This document shows positions 49,770-62,000 of a DNA stretch of 62,000 nucleotides, one piece after another. The notes under the pieces were generated by a model. It ran no database searches. It was not told the origin of the DNA and saw nothing but the letters and a program-made list of their open reading frames with translations. How positions within the stretch are numbered: position 1 is the first letter of the stretch; every line of letters begins with the position of its first letter. The translations under genes and the position numbers were made by a program. This DNA comes from Apostichopus japonicus. Lineage: Eukaryota > Echinodermata > Holothuroidea > Aspidochirotida > Stichopodidae. The stretch covers positions 8,653,713 to 8,715,712 of the forward strand of contig NC_092574.1 of the NCBI RefSeq assembly GCF_037975245.1, written 5' to 3'.

Positions 49770-52010
49770 GTGGGGGCTTAAAAGCAAGCAAAGCGAGCAA
49801 TAGCAACACAGCATTAAAATCTGTTTCCACACCTTCTCGACGATATTAAACCTGAAATGCCACAAGGATCCAGGGCCCTTGGCTTCTCCCACTCTCACAC
49901 CCCACTCCCAACCCCAGCCCCTGATGTTATACTCTGATCCTCTTACCACTAAATCAATCCCTACACTATATAGCTCAATCAATCTTTGTCTTACAGTTAA
50001 TGGACTCTACTAATAATATACGTATAATAGTATGTTTGCCGTCTCATGTACAGTAGTACGTGTTATTAATATGAATTAATTTTCATTGATGAATGACTTG
50101 CTTTTTCAACAATTTCTGCCGAATCTTGCGTACTGGGAACGAAATATGCTTAAATATCCGCAGATAACGTGACTGATATGCTCAGAAGGTTCAACAGCAC
50201 AACAGTTTGATTCTAATTAAAAGTCTTAAATTGGCAGGAAATTCATTATCATCAAGGGGGGGGGGGGATACTGTACGTAATTGCTAGCAGTGCGTTTGAA
50301 ACTGTAGAGATGTGAATCAATACAAAGTCGAAGACTGAATTATTTAAAGATTACACAACTGTATCTCGTAGGCTATATACTGTAAAGGTTACACGAAAGA
50401 ATTGAATGTCTCAAGCACTAGACAGCGTTTTCATAACACATTCTATAATAGTGTCTTAGGGAAGGTTGCTCTTATCATTTCCATCATGCAACTTCATAAA
50501 TTTTATATATCATTTGTAGTTAATTTAAAATTATTTCCGGAAATTAATATGTCGCAAAACACGCAGACTTTATCGCAATAAATTGTATTTCATGATCATT
50601 GAAATGATCATAAATTTTTAATAAAGTAACTGAGAATGGATGGGGAGAAAGAATAAAAGCTGGTTCGATTTTCCAGTCTGAATATGAAATAAATGAATAC
50701 TGTAGGTTAGAAATTCTCTATTTCTGTCTACTCTCTATATACCCATTTTTTACATATTAAAAAAAATCATAAATTAGAAAGTCATGAATGAAAAGATTTC
50801 CAATACATAATATAGAATGTTATCAATACAGGAGACAGACAACGTCATTCCCAGTCTCTGCGATCAAAAGTTAATTACTTTTGGTTCATAAATATCTAAT
50901 GATTTGCATTCGGTTAAATAAATGTTACTTATTGATGCCTGGTTCCATGCAGTATTTGTATATATCTTCCCTTATCTATGGTTATCTTACATCTGCCAGA
51001 CAGAACATGGATCCCCAGACACAGTATGTTCTAACCATGCAAAACTACCTGTAGGCAGCTGTATGTATGGCAAATACACACATGTACGCTGGTCAACGAA
51101 ACTACATTATGGGGGTGTTTAAATCTGTACCAATATGTACTGTACAGTAAGAATGTGCTACTCGAAAGTCACGTAAAATTTCGGGTTGGAATAATTAAAA
51201 TAAGACCGGGAAGTCAAGGCAGACTTTTTGTAGATCGACTCTTTTCTTTTAAAACTTGTTTTTCTTATGAACAGGAGACTTTATTAAATTTGAAGCATGA
51301 AAATAATTATGAAAAGAGCAAAAAAAGAGAAAAAACTCATTTTAATCGGTCACCAATAGTCTTTGCACTGACAAGGGTAAGAAAAAGATTTTTAAGACAA
51401 ACGAAATAAAAATACATTGTATCAGTAAAATCGGTGTTTGTATTACCTTCCCTGTGACTTTGAACAAAAGTTAAATAATAATATTACAAACAATTTTTGG
51501 TTTTGTAAGTTTTCAAATGGTCCTGGTAATACTGAATCTTATCCAAATTCTCTGTGGACTTCAAACTAAAAAACCTGTCGTTGAAAAAGCATACTTGATA
51601 CTTAATTTTGAGAAGTAGAAAATTATTTACAACTCTGAAGAGGCTTTTATCTTGCTGACAGTGGATTTGGGAGATGCACATAATTAATTAAATAATGAGC
51701 TTTCTGTTGGTTCATGAACTGAATATAGGCCTAGTTTATATAGCCATTTGCCGTAGTTTAACTTAAATAGCAATTTCACGCTTACTGAAGTCAGAAAAGA
51801 AAAAAATGTATGAGTTCAGCTGCTACATGGAGTAAATTTGTTGTATAACACTAATATTTTTTAAAGGTGATTAAACTATGGTATTAATATTTGTTTCTTA
51901 TGCATCTAAGATTAGATAATATTAGAGATTCAGTGAAAGTGCTTATGTTCCGTAATCATTTAACTGGTTGTTTGTCGGAACTATCACTTGAATCACACTG
52001 TATACTGTAT
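49770..52010. other. Non-coding, nothing recognised
   Basis: A minus-strand tttagtggtaagagg-type word at about 49940 may be a decayed tRNA-like head. A G-run lies at 50257-50267. No other feature was seen. Confidence 0.35.
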
Positions 52011-52011
52011 G

Positions 52012-52874
52012 TATGCTGTGCACAGCATTACAGTGATGCTTTTCTCTGTGCACAGCATTGCAGTGATGTTGCAATATGTGAATTTTAAGCATTGCAGTGA
52101 TGCTGTACTCTGTGCACAGCATTGCAGTGATGCTGTACTCTGTGAATAGCATAACAGTGATGATGTACTCTGTGCACAACATTGCAGTGATGCCTTCACT
52201 GCACAGCATTGCAGTGATGCTGTACTCTGTGAATAGCATTACAGTGATGCTGTACTCTATATGCACAGCAGCATTGCAGTGATGCCTGCACTGTGCAAAA
52301 GCATTGCAGTGATGCTGCACTCTGTGAATAGCATTACAGTGATGTTGTACTCTGTGCACAGCATTGCAGTGATGCCTACACTGTGCACAGCATTGCAGTG
52401 ATGCTGTACTCTGTGAATAGCATTACAGTGATGCTGTACTCTGTGAATAGCATTACAGTTATGCTGTACTCTGTGCACAGCATTGCAGTGATGCTGTACT
52501 CTGTGAATAGCATTACAGTGATGCTGTACTCTATATGCACAGCATTGCAGTGATGCCTGCACTGTGCAAAAGCATTGCAGTGATGTTGTACTCTGTGAAT
52601 AGCATTACAGTGATGCTGTACTCTGTGCACAACATTGCAGTGATGCCTACACTGCACAGCATTGCAGTGATGCTGTACTCTGTGAATAGCATAACAGTGA
52701 TGATGTACTCTGTGCACAGCATTGCAGTGATGCTGTACTCCGTGAATAGCATTACAGTGATGCTGTACTCTATATGCACAGCATTGCAGTGATGCCTGCA
52801 CTGTGCAAAAGTATTGCAGTGATGCTGTACTCTGTGAATAGCATTACAGTGATGCTGTACTCTATATGCACAGC
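52012..52874. repeat. 30-bp minisatellite, about 29 units
   Basis: Alternating variants of a 30-bp unit, atgctgtactctgtg plus (aat/cac)agcatt(a/g)cagtg, fill 860 bp. A shorter variant has gatgcctgcactgtgc(aa). Because the period is a multiple of three, open frames run through it on both strands (Cys-Asn-Ala and Ile-Ala-Val-Met repeats). The variants alternate in a higher-order pattern, implying block duplication. Confidence 0.95.
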
Positions 52875-52875
52875 A

Positions 52876-55404
52876 GTTAGGACTCATGGTACATATTGAG
52901 GGATGGCACGCCAATAATTAAGACCCTGGCCTCCTACAGATTATGACAGTATGCATTGTAATCTGACTGAATGACACTCTGTTTAACTGTAAATTTACAC
53001 AAGTTGTTCCAAGTTTGTACACAAAAAAAAATTAAAAATAAAAATTAAGAAAGTTACAACGGATTAAACAAAAGATGTGGAAATTTAATAGTTGTGTTAG
53101 AGTATCGTTATAGCCATAACTTCCAGATCATATGCAAATTTATGCAAAATACAGTACTATTGAAAGCTTTGAAGTTTAATTGTAATGAATTACATCTGAG
53201 CATTACTTCCAAGCCATCATACAGTACCAATATTTCAAGGTCAAATTGCAAAAGTCCTCTTCCTAACTCAATAATACATAATATTATACACATGCAAACT
53301 GTACAGGCATCTAATTAATTATGGGATCTTAACGACCTACTTTCATTTGTTAGGATTTTATTCATCTGCATGCTAGTACAGAAAATGGGATCTTAATTAT
53401 GCAATTATGGGAATTATGAAATTGTACTAGATCTGTGTAAATTCATATTTTTCTTAACAAGTGCTATGTCAGTATATTCTGAGAACTCTTATGGGGGTGG
53501 TATTGATATTTGTGGCCGTTCATCGCATATATGAGTTATACCGCAGCTGGAACGTGCAGTATATATACTGTGTCAGTGTGTAGCTTGTAGGTGGTGACAA
53601 GCTCAATATTTTGTGGGAATTATTTATTATTTACACATTGGTCAAGGTCTCTGGAGTATGAAATGAACCCTAGGAGTGCATATAAAATGATTTGAAGAAT
53701 GAATTTCTGATGGTAAATACTGTAAGTGTCTCTTGGAAATTAATAAATTTAAGAGCATCAAACCTGCAGTAATTTATATTTGTATAGAATACAACCAAGG
53801 GAATTGCTATGACACCTGTCCAATGTAAATAGTGCGCAGGTTGTAAATTAAAGTTTCAGATCAATATGCATCATCCTCTATTGATCGAAAATATATATAT
53901 GTTATATTTTTGATGTTACACAAAATTCAGTAATTCTTTTGAACTGAAACTGCAGTATAGTGCACATATAATTGAGACATATTTACCGTACATAATTTTA
54001 GTTGTTTATTCACAGAATTATGGCAAAATGACATTTTGTCTGCTACTGCCAGTTTGGGTTTTTTTTTGGCATGCTTGCAAGATGCATTAAATTTGAATGC
54101 TAATCGGTTGTTGATGACTTTGCTCCTTGGTTACCTGTCTCCTCAGAACCTTAGCACCCGTTCTACCGTGCCTATAATGTCCTTGGTAACCCTTTTGGAA
54201 TATTTAATTTATATGTACAGTAGATTTGCATGTTACATTATCCCCTCAATTTACATTGCTGCTTTGCTTACCTGTCTTCTCATAACAGCACTTTCTCTCT
54301 ATATATATTTTAATATCTTTCCCTTACTGTTCGGTATATTCCAGCCAAAGTGTCGTTGGTTACTAAACACACCTTGCAGTATCTGAAGTGTCTCCATGTT
54401 TTTGAATATATATACAGTAAATTATCGATTCCATTATACCACATAATTATCAACTGAACTGCTACACATATTGACAGATTATGATTATATGATTATATGC
54501 CAAGGGAGTTAAATACCGGATCTACACTCAAACCAACAGTTTTATGTATGTCCAAAGTAAACTCAGGTTTCATCAAAAGAAAAGAAGAGCCCTTCAGCCT
54601 TAACTCTCATCTGAGACTTATTTCATGTTTCAGATTCGTAAAGAAAACTACGAATGTTACATCATCGAAACCACAATGCATTTTTGCATTCTGGTTTTGT
54701 TTTCATATTGGTATAAAATCTATTGGATATCTGTAGTTCGTATATAACCTTGGTTTGTACTGACTTTAAGAATTGTAAGCACTTTCCAAGAAACGAAACT
54801 CACATGAGAACGACCACATACGAGCAGCACTAGAAGAAAAAAAAAAACTCTCCATCCATGTCTCAGATGTGCGATGTACTACCTATGTACACTGCATATA
54901 AGTCATTAATATTCATAAGTTGTTCCAAAGGGTTCTTGCCAACTCTGTAGACTGATTTGTCTGTTTCAGCTAGGTAATATTAACTATCATTTATCATTTG
55001 TTCAGTTCATCCTTAAATGCTTCTCTATCTATTCACTGAGAGGTTCCTGCCTCTATCAGTACTAACCCAGCTGACTTAATGAAGGTTTCATCTTGAATTT
55101 GTCCATTTCATTAGTCATTCCTGGTTGACAGGTCCTTTGATTTATGATTTCCCCTTTCAATCCATTGTACCCAATTAAACATTCAGTTGAACTTTAAACA
55201 AATATAGATCTCTTTCTCCGAATCAGATATACAGTAATTCTCAGAGCTCGCTGATATATAGTTCAACTAAAATATGGAGAAGCAATTGACTATTCAAGGT
55301 TGGTTGTATATAAGGTTAGTCTTAGAATTCCAAGTACTTGTCGCAATATAAATCCGCTGTTTTTCATGTGAGAGTTTATTCAATGCTGTAGTATTTTGTA
55401 ATAA
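52876..55404. other. Non-coding, nothing firmly recognised
   Basis: At 54115-54300 related phrases (cttggttacctgtctcctcag and gcttacctgtcttctcat) suggest a decayed internal duplication. An adjacent hydrophobic open frame (54036-54386) has no recognised domain. Confidence 0.35.
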
Positions 55405-55426
55405 GGAGTGTTAGCTCAGTGGTTAA
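55405..55426 (+). mobile_element. tRNA-derived SINE, 5' piece (split)
   Basis: ggagtgttagctcagtgg plus TTAA is the A-box end of the SINE also found at 41283-41536. The rest lies beyond the inserted TTAA element, at 57056. Confidence 0.85.
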
Positions 55427-57051
55427 AGACCAACTATGGAGACTTTTCGATGAACATAAAATCCCACCATTTTTCATGTATGTAATCCTTAACTGACTCC
55501 AGTTACATTGCTGTAATTAACTTTACCAATTTCGGACGTTAAATAAGTGGAAAATGGGACGAAAAGTCAGCTTCTATTTCAGACATTCCTGAAACATTCC
55601 TAAGACATCAGGTGACCATGTGACGTCAACGTTTGTATACCTCACTCACAACTATACTTTTAGTGTGTAAAGTCGTATACTTGAGCTGCCAAAAACATCA
55701 ACGATATTACTCCTTTTTCCTCAAAATGTCACAATTCTGTGTTGTTGGAGGTTGCAGTTATACCTCATCCAACAAAAGCATCAGCTTTTTTAGATTTCCG
55801 AGTAAAAGAACCGACGTAAAACGCCGCAGACTTTGGATCAATTTTTTGAGATCCACGCGGAAAGATTTTTCAGCACCCGGAGTATCTCATGCCCATGAGT
55901 CCACATGCATGACCCTGCTTCTGTGTATGCTGCAAATGTCTCATTCTGTGAAAATTATATACTGTCGATAGCTGTGTCGGACCATGGTCGGACATAGCTA
56001 ATGTGAAATTGACCGTAAACACGTCCTGGACGTCCTTACATGTAACATTATATCACGCAATTGACAGTAATATATTTACTGTAAGAGATGACCGTATATA
56101 TATACCGTGCCAAGGGTATAGCATTGTTAGTACATGTACGGTAGTTAGTTACAACTCTCGCCGGCGTTGGCTCACAGCATGTGTAAATAGCCATGTTAGG
56201 ATTTATCTATTTCATTTGTTGTATTCCAGTATCGTGAGTTCGTGATACATGTGTAATATTGTCCGTTCTGTTTATTCCGACATCTGCATGGTCCAAGGAG
56301 TTGAATAAAAACGGTAGTATGTAGCGATCGGACGTTTTATTTCGTTAGTGACTGTCATGTGATTGTGGGATGTTAGTACTGGTCAAGGCCTGTTTCAACT
56401 AGACCTAACTCTATGGAATTACACACACTCACGGTAGTTTTTCGCCCAGGATTGAACAAGAAACGTGGATTAGGATATTCACTGCTAAATTTGTTTATTG
56501 ACAGGATACTTTTTCTGTGTTTGTATACTTTTGGATATTAAAACGAGTAAGTACTATGTAAGTATATTGTACCGTACGGACCTATTGACGCTACGCTATG
56601 TAAAAGATGCCTCCATTTGAGTGGAAATTTTGCTAATAAAATAAGCAATTTAACTAAAATTTCTCCTTATAATTGTCTTAAAACTTGTTGTTAACCTTCT
56701 TGTGTTCTTGTTTTAAGCTAACAGCTTTTCAAACGCTCGAAATTGGAAGTCAAAAACAGTACAATCGTTCGCTATCTGTGTACAAACAGTGCCTATATCA
56801 GCGTTTGATTTTCGCGGTATACAAACTTTGACGTCACACGGTGACCAGAGGCTCCTTTGGGTCAATCTCTGTTTACAGACATTCCAGAGGTTCATGTCAC
56901 GTGACTACCCAAAATGTCCATTTTCGTGGTCGTTTTTGATGTGTTATAGTAGGTTTTCGAAGATTATTTTTTACACATGTTGATTATGGGTATGTAAACT
57001 CCTAAATTAATGGAAAATCTCAAAAAAAAAAATTGCCTCCATATTTGGTCT
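55427..57051. mobile_element. TTAA-flanked transposon with long inverted repeats and a THAP exon (Kolobok-like)
   Basis: TTAA lies directly outside both ends (55423-55426 and 57052-57055). The termini are AGACCAACTATGGAG on the left and, complemented, AGACCAAATATGGAGG on the right. Similarity between the arms can be followed for over 200 bp, to a conserved inner block GTGACGTCAA-GTTTGTATAC (left about 55618-55637, right about 56817-56836). The centre holds one THAP zinc-finger exon. Kolobok is the TTAA superfamily whose transposases can carry a THAP domain; piggyBac does not usually. The rest of a transposase is missing, so this copy is internally deleted or decayed. Confidence 0.75.
55726..55881 (+). 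pseudogene. THAP zinc-finger N-terminal exon, partial
   Basis: From the ATG at 55726 the frame reads MSQFCVVGGC, then SFFRFPS, LWINF and RKDF. These are the THAP signatures: the first zinc ligand pair C-x4-C, the FRFP segment and the conserved Trp. The coding match stops at ...SAPGG-like residues where GTATCT (55882) could be a splice donor. The second ligand pair, C-x2-H, does not follow in any frame and must lie on another exon or be lost. THAP domains bind DNA and occur in host factors and in transposases of P and Kolobok elements. Its position inside a TTAA element favours the transposase origin. An upstream in-frame ATG at 55633 falls at the end of the inverted repeat and is less likely the start. 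Confidence 0.75.
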
Positions 57052-57055
57052 TTAA

Positions 57056-57280
57056 TGTCGGTACCTTCCAACCATTAGGTCCCTGGTTCGAGTCACTCCA
57101 AGATTACTGTATATGTCGTCCAGTTACAGAGTTGTTGACAATGGACAATTCATAATCATGCAAGTTAAATATGAATCTACAGTAAGAGACTGACTTCGGT
57201 CAGCTTGCGGCTTTGATAAGCCAATGAGGCTTCTTCGCAAGTTCCTGCTTGCAGGAGGATCTAACATACATACACACACG
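57056..57280 (+). mobile_element. tRNA-derived SINE, 3' piece (split)
   Basis: It continues the head from tgtcggtacc through the B-box-like ggttcgagtc, then gttgttgacaat, gagactgacttcggtcagc and ttcctgcttgcaggagg, and ends in a CATACA tail. Order and sequence match 41283-41536. Confidence 0.85.
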
Positions 57281-58047
57281 AATAAAGTGATATTGTTAAA
57301 CATACTGTCTAAATGGAAGCAGTCAAATTATGGAAGTTAACTACTGTAGGTTACAAGCGGTTGTGATATAGAATAAAATTCCAGAATCCTCTAGCCATAT
57401 ATATTATTTATGTTTCAATGGAGACGCAAACCTAAACAATCGTTGTTTATCTACAGTATATATTCACACATAGCGAGGTGGGTACTTATGTTCAACAAGC
57501 GTAGCTCTTTCTACCATCCAAAAGTGCCTAGATGCAGTTTATAATTTTTTTTAAACTGTTTTTTCTTAATGTGGATTTGTTATCATTAATGATATTTATC
57601 AATTAATCCAGATCTCTAATGGATCATCCTTTCAACTCAATATTATCCAGAAAGGACGTGTTCCAGCTGGATTTATCATTTCCAAATTTAACGCTCAGTA
57701 CTTTTGATTGGGGATTAGATCCCAGTTTTGCCTGTCTTTCACACCTATCGTTAATCATACAGCACAGTCTAAGCATCAATCATTGCTTGTTACTGTTCCT
57801 TCATCTCCCATTTATTTCTAGTTTTCCTCTCCTGGGTTTTCATTTGCACTATATAAGGGAAAGGAAGGACATCGATTTACTTCCTAAAATTTGCCCTGTA
57901 AATATTTTAAATTTTGTAAATGTCATCAGTATCTGGGCCCCCAAATTGCTAGACCTTTTCCAAAATGTATTCTTCCAAAGGCTCTGATATGCTCCAAATT
58001 ATTTTCAAGCATAGAGCTACTGTAGTTCGGAGTGTAAAGTTAAAGAA
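57281..58047. other. Non-coding, nothing recognised
   Basis: A 122-codon open frame (57619-57987) has no recognised domain and no splice context that I can support. Confidence 0.35.
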
Positions 58048-58051
58048 TTAA

Positions 58052-59343
58052 AGGAATTGTCTGGTGGAAGATTTTGAGACATTGTCCTTGTAATTATTAT
58101 TTTTCTCTTTCTAACCATGTAAAAATTGTCCCCATTCGACGTTTTCTTCTTGTAGAAATCTGGTTTTCGAATTCACCAGTTTCTCACCAAAAGTACCGTT
58201 TGTTCGAATTCATCAATCTGGTGATTGACGTAGTGCTTGCAAATAGGCAAAACAGGCGACTTGAAGATAGCACTCCCATTTCCGCAACAAATACAATCTC
58301 ACGTTTGTACATGCACAGGTGACTGCCTATTACATATAACGTACCTATCGCGAATGTTACACTCCTACCATGCCCAGTTGGTATAGGTATAGCGTTGCAC
58401 ATAATATACTCTAACACTCAAACCACAGTTCATAAACTGTTCTTCGAAATCGCTGAAATAAAATTCACGGATCAAATTAACAGTAAAAGGAAACTTGAAA
58501 AGTATTTGTAACACCGAAAGATGAAACTTGGCGGAATCGATGTCAGAGCAGAATGTAGCACCGAGAAGCTTAGGCTTCGCAGAACTGTCCGATTGTAAAC
58601 GTTAGAGTAGCCTACACATGCGAACATTCTTCGCGATGTAGCTAGATAGCGCGATGTATAAACAACGAAGAGTCTGCTGTTAAAACTTATCTTGTGTTAC
58701 ACAAAGACCACGAAACCACCGATCTACTACATATATGGCGGCTTAAGGAGTTTTTTAAATCATATCTAATTTCTAAGAAATTTGACCGAAAATTAAGGAA
58801 GAAATTTATCGGAATCGTTGTCAGAGCAGAATGTAGCACTTAGAAGCTTAGGCTTCGCAGAACTGTCCGATTATAAACGTTAGAGTAGCCTACACATGCG
58901 AACATTCTTTGCGATGGAGCTACAGTAGATAGCGTGATGTATAAACAACGAAGAGTCTGCTGTTAAAATTGATCTTGTGTTACACAAAGACTACGAAACC
59001 ACCGATCTACTACATGGCGGCTTAAGGAGTTTTTGAAAACATATCTAATTTCTTAGAAATTTCACAGAAAATTAAGGAAGAAATTTATCTGTATACAAAC
59101 ACGGTTTTTGTTGTGATTACCGTATAGGTACTGTACGGAGGGTGGGTTATGTCGCAATCTGCATTAGCATAGCTGACGTCACGTTCTGTACTGTTCAAAT
59201 CATATTTGTAATGTCTATCCTTAACGATTAAAAAATTGTTACTCTGTCAAACGCAACATTAGCGTTCTCATACTTTGACAACATGTTTGGAAAATTATTT
59301 ATCATTTTTGAAGGTAACTTCTTTGGGCCACCAGACAATCCTT
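58052..59343 (+). mobile_element. TTAA-flanked DNA transposon, non-autonomous, 1292 bp, with internal duplication
   Basis: TTAA flanks both ends (58048-58051 and 59344-59347). The termini are AGGAATTGTCTGGTGG and, complemented, AAGGATTGTCTGGTGG. It is the inverted partner of 42584-43591. It is longer because a 278-bp segment is present twice in tandem (starts at 58533 and 58811), whereas the other copy has it once. Confidence 0.8.
58533..59088. repeat. 278-bp tandem duplication inside the TTAA element
   Basis: ggaatcg-tgtcagagcagaatgtagcac begins both units, and gcttaggcttcgcagaactg and cgaagagtctgctgttaaaa recur in each. Confidence 0.9.
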
Positions 59344-59347
59344 TTAA

Positions 59348-61690
59348 ATATCTCAGTGTGTGTGTGGTGACTGCACGCTTAAGGGCTTGGCTGTCAGTGT
59401 GTAAACTTAGGAAAGGAATTATATGTCGACTCTGCATCCAATAGTTAGCATACCATTGGCATTAAGTGAGCATGTACACGCAAATCCTCAAAATATCTGG
59501 CAAAATTAAAAGACCATATAATCTATTTCAGAGCTAGTTCAGATTGCAAAGTTCAACAATTAAATATCTGACTGGGCATGGTGACTGCACGCTTAAGGGC
59601 TGTCAGCGTGTAAATTTAGCGGTTCTCCGGTCGTCCAGCGAGACGTCAGAGTCGACCAAATAACTGCTGGCATCCAAACCATGTCAAATGTTTTGCTGGT
59701 CAATGCTGGTTAATGTTCCGTGAAATGAACGGAAAAAAGCCACGGAAACAACCGTAAAAACAGTAACCACGTAAAATTGCATTTTACATAAAAAAAAAAA
59801 TAATAATAAAAAAACATTCACATTCCAAACCCTAATCACCTTAATTTTGTTTGATTTTGTGGAAAACACTCATCTAAGAAATAATATACCTAGATGTATA
59901 GGCCCTTTCCACTAACGAGGAAGTCCAAGCCCTCACATTGAAATGAACCACTCAGACCAAGATTCATTGTATTTTTCTGTGCGTTCCGTTCATCAATGAA
60001 GGCCAGTCAAAGTTTAGGTTCACTCCCACGGGCAAATACTCCGCCCATCCACCACATTGCTACGTGCATACCGCATGTACACACTATAGTAATCACTCGG
60101 TTAGTTCTATGCATTAAAGATTGATGACACACCTACAGCTGCTTACCACATGGTTATTGTAACGTGAAGCTGTGCAGCAAAACATCTTATATTGTACCTA
60201 ACGCATGTAAACAATCTTTGCTATATTCAGCATTATTAGAAAATAAAATGCAAGAAGGGCACCGAAATAAACACAAAATTTGCTAATTATATAGAATCCA
60301 TAAATTAGCTCAGAATTCACGGTTTCTTAGGAGTCCCAAAACAAGTAAGTTTTCGGAAGATAAATGACTATAGTTTTTACTTTGAAAACTATCCAATTGT
60401 TGTACAGTACAATACCATGTAACGGACGGAACAAGAGCTGGAGCCAAGACAGCTTCCTCGAAGACTAGTCTGTGGTACATTTGTATCTGCAATGTACGTA
60501 GAGTAGCCTGTTGGCAGCATGCAACAAAGTGGCATGCTAAAGTCTATGAAGTTTTGTCACAAATCTGATTGGTTACATAAAGTACGGATGCATTTAGTTT
60601 ACTGTCAAGAGACATGACTCTCTGTGTATTACAACCATATGTATGATTTGAGTTGTGCGTTAATCATTGGAAGGTTGCTTCTTAAAAAATGTGGTAAATA
60701 TTACTGGAATCATTCCTAGGAATGTTAAACTAAAGTTTGAACTTCAGTCTATTAACACATGTTCTATGAGAGCAATTATCCAATATGGTTGGTGTTACGA
60801 GAAAGAAAAATGAAATAGTAAAAGTGGTCAACTTAAACAAATACCAACTAATCATTTCCCCCCAAAGTGTAATAGATCACGTAATTACTCATCACAATGA
60901 AATACACCTTACTTCTACTTATTGGAGTTCCTTTGGTCATCCCAAAAACAAATAGCCTACTTGACATATATGTCCACTGCAGAACAACCAATATTTCAGC
61001 AGGACAACCAAAAAATTGGTGAGCTGGTTGTCCTGGGCACAACCACTTGAAATTTCTTACATGTTATACATTGGCTGTTAAAGATAATGCTACTATATGT
61101 CAATCGTTTGAGCATGGCTGACCATAATTTGACTTGTCGGCATATTTTACCGGCAATGTTTACCTGTAATCAGGATTTCAATGTTACACTTTCCCAGATG
61201 CTCTGATGTTCCAAGTGTATAGCTTCAAATATTGAGAAGGCTGAAAATAGACAATTAAAATATCACAGCATATAATACTTAATAACTGCTTCAAGAGTGA
61301 TATAGTATAGTAAATTTGCCCTGTTGAAGTCTGAATTATGGGTGACCACTATTTTACATTCTAGCGTATTTACTGGCAATTTTTAAACATTATCGGTAGT
61401 GGGGCCCCAAAAGTGCTAAAGGTTTCTCAAAGTACTATCCCAGGCTATGTTTGAACATTAGAATTAACCGGGCGCCCAAAAGGGAATTAAATATATCTCA
61501 GTGTTGGTATTGTTACGCCCTGGGGTGTTCGGGATGCGTGTACCCCGTATTTCGAACACGCCCACAGCTACTCAGAATATGTTTCCTCAAGTTTTAAGAA
61601 TAATTTACCATGCGATATGTTGCCCTTTTACATTGCTTCTAGAGTGATATTTACTTAAACAGTAAATGACTTGTTAGGTGAATTTAGCAT
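59348..61690. other. Non-coding, nothing recognised
   Basis: A short duplication (ggtgactgcacgcttaaggg at about 59367 and 59579) is the only structure noted. Open frames of about 60 codons are unrecognised. Confidence 0.4.
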
Positions 61691-61699
61691 ACATCATAT

Positions 61700-61775
61700 C
61701 ATATCATATCATAAGCGCATTGAGACTGCCGGTTTAATGTGTCTATAAATAAGTATTAGTATTATTATTATAATA
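61700..61775 (+). repeat. Possible SINE 3' end
   Basis: gcgcattgagactgcc, gtctataaataagtatta and an (ATT)n tail resemble the 3' end of common invertebrate SINEs (…gcgctatataaat…(att)n). It is preceded by (CATAT)n at 61691-61709. Tentative. Confidence 0.4.
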
Positions 61776-62000
61776 TCATTTTGGTAGCATTTTTAGGGGC
61801 ATCGCTAATGGCCTTTAAGTACTGTATAGAAATGAGCTGCCGTACAGCAGCAAATACCAATCATTTTTGTAATCTAGCTGATGTATAATTAATTTATTAA
61901 TTTTTTTATTTAAAATGTTTAGCAATAAAAATTTACAGACCTCTTCATTTATGATGTGTGTAGAGAGACTGGAGAGAATATCGATCCCTCCTTCGCCTCC

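Noticed and set aside
51943-52914. Long repetitive open frames on both strands and a CRISPR-like look
   Set aside because: The period is constant with no unique spacers and divides by three; it is a minisatellite in an animal genome.
54036-54386. Hydrophobic 116-codon frame resembling a membrane protein
   Set aside because: Hydrophobicity reflects T-rich DNA; no family pattern, and the region shows decayed internal repeats.

Overview
This is animal nuclear DNA, most likely from an echinoderm (sea urchin or sea cucumber type). It has no operons, very long gene-poor stretches, abundant (TA)n, many homopurine and homopyrimidine runs, frequent AGGCCTA words, several DNA-transposon superfamilies and tRNA-derived SINEs. 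Two elements resemble the foldback (TU) transposons described in sea urchins. The organism call is inference. Coordinates were counted by eye and could be off by a base or two.

Host protein-coding content is small. The only complete gene is an intronless rhodopsin-class peptide GPCR of 344 residues (25549-26583, minus), resembling the bombesin/endothelin receptor group. One exon of a TRMT9B/ALKBH8-type tRNA methyltransferase lies at 40455-40614 (plus) and ends at a splice donor just before the SAM-binding glycine loop. I found no continuation in the remaining 21 kb. A THAP zinc-finger exon at 55726-55881 sits inside a transposon.

Repeats explain most of the rest. (1) A decayed minus-strand LINE fills about 4985-7900, with endonuclease and reverse transcriptase motifs. 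(2) hAT-type MITEs with 8-bp target-site duplications lie at 379-661, 2565-3407, 8346-8708, 21117-21964, 34400-36027 (with another nested at 34962-35608) and 44003-44378. Five of these insertion sites share an internal core of about 100 bp. (3) TTAA-flanked elements are a two-copy family (42584-43591 and 58052-59343) and the THAP-bearing 55427-57051 element, which splits a tRNA-derived SINE exactly at a TTAA. (4) Foldback-like elements lie at 10258-13135 and 29134-30776; their inverted arms are built from short tandem repeats. (5) tRNA-headed repeats lie at 19494, 27000 and 34179-36782, the last arranged head to tail. (6) There are satellites and minisatellites, notably a 30-bp array at 52012-52874, a 145-bp array at 17980-18408, and an array of about 290 bp at 29085-31380 and 37500-38090.

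The strongest histories are the nested ones: a THAP/TTAA element inside a SINE, a foldback element inside a 290-bp satellite with a 6-bp duplication, and hAT inside hAT inside a tRNA-repeat array. The most interesting protein observation is that the GPCR has swapped the conserved Asp2.50/Asn7.49 pair and lacks both cysteines of the canonical extracellular disulfide.
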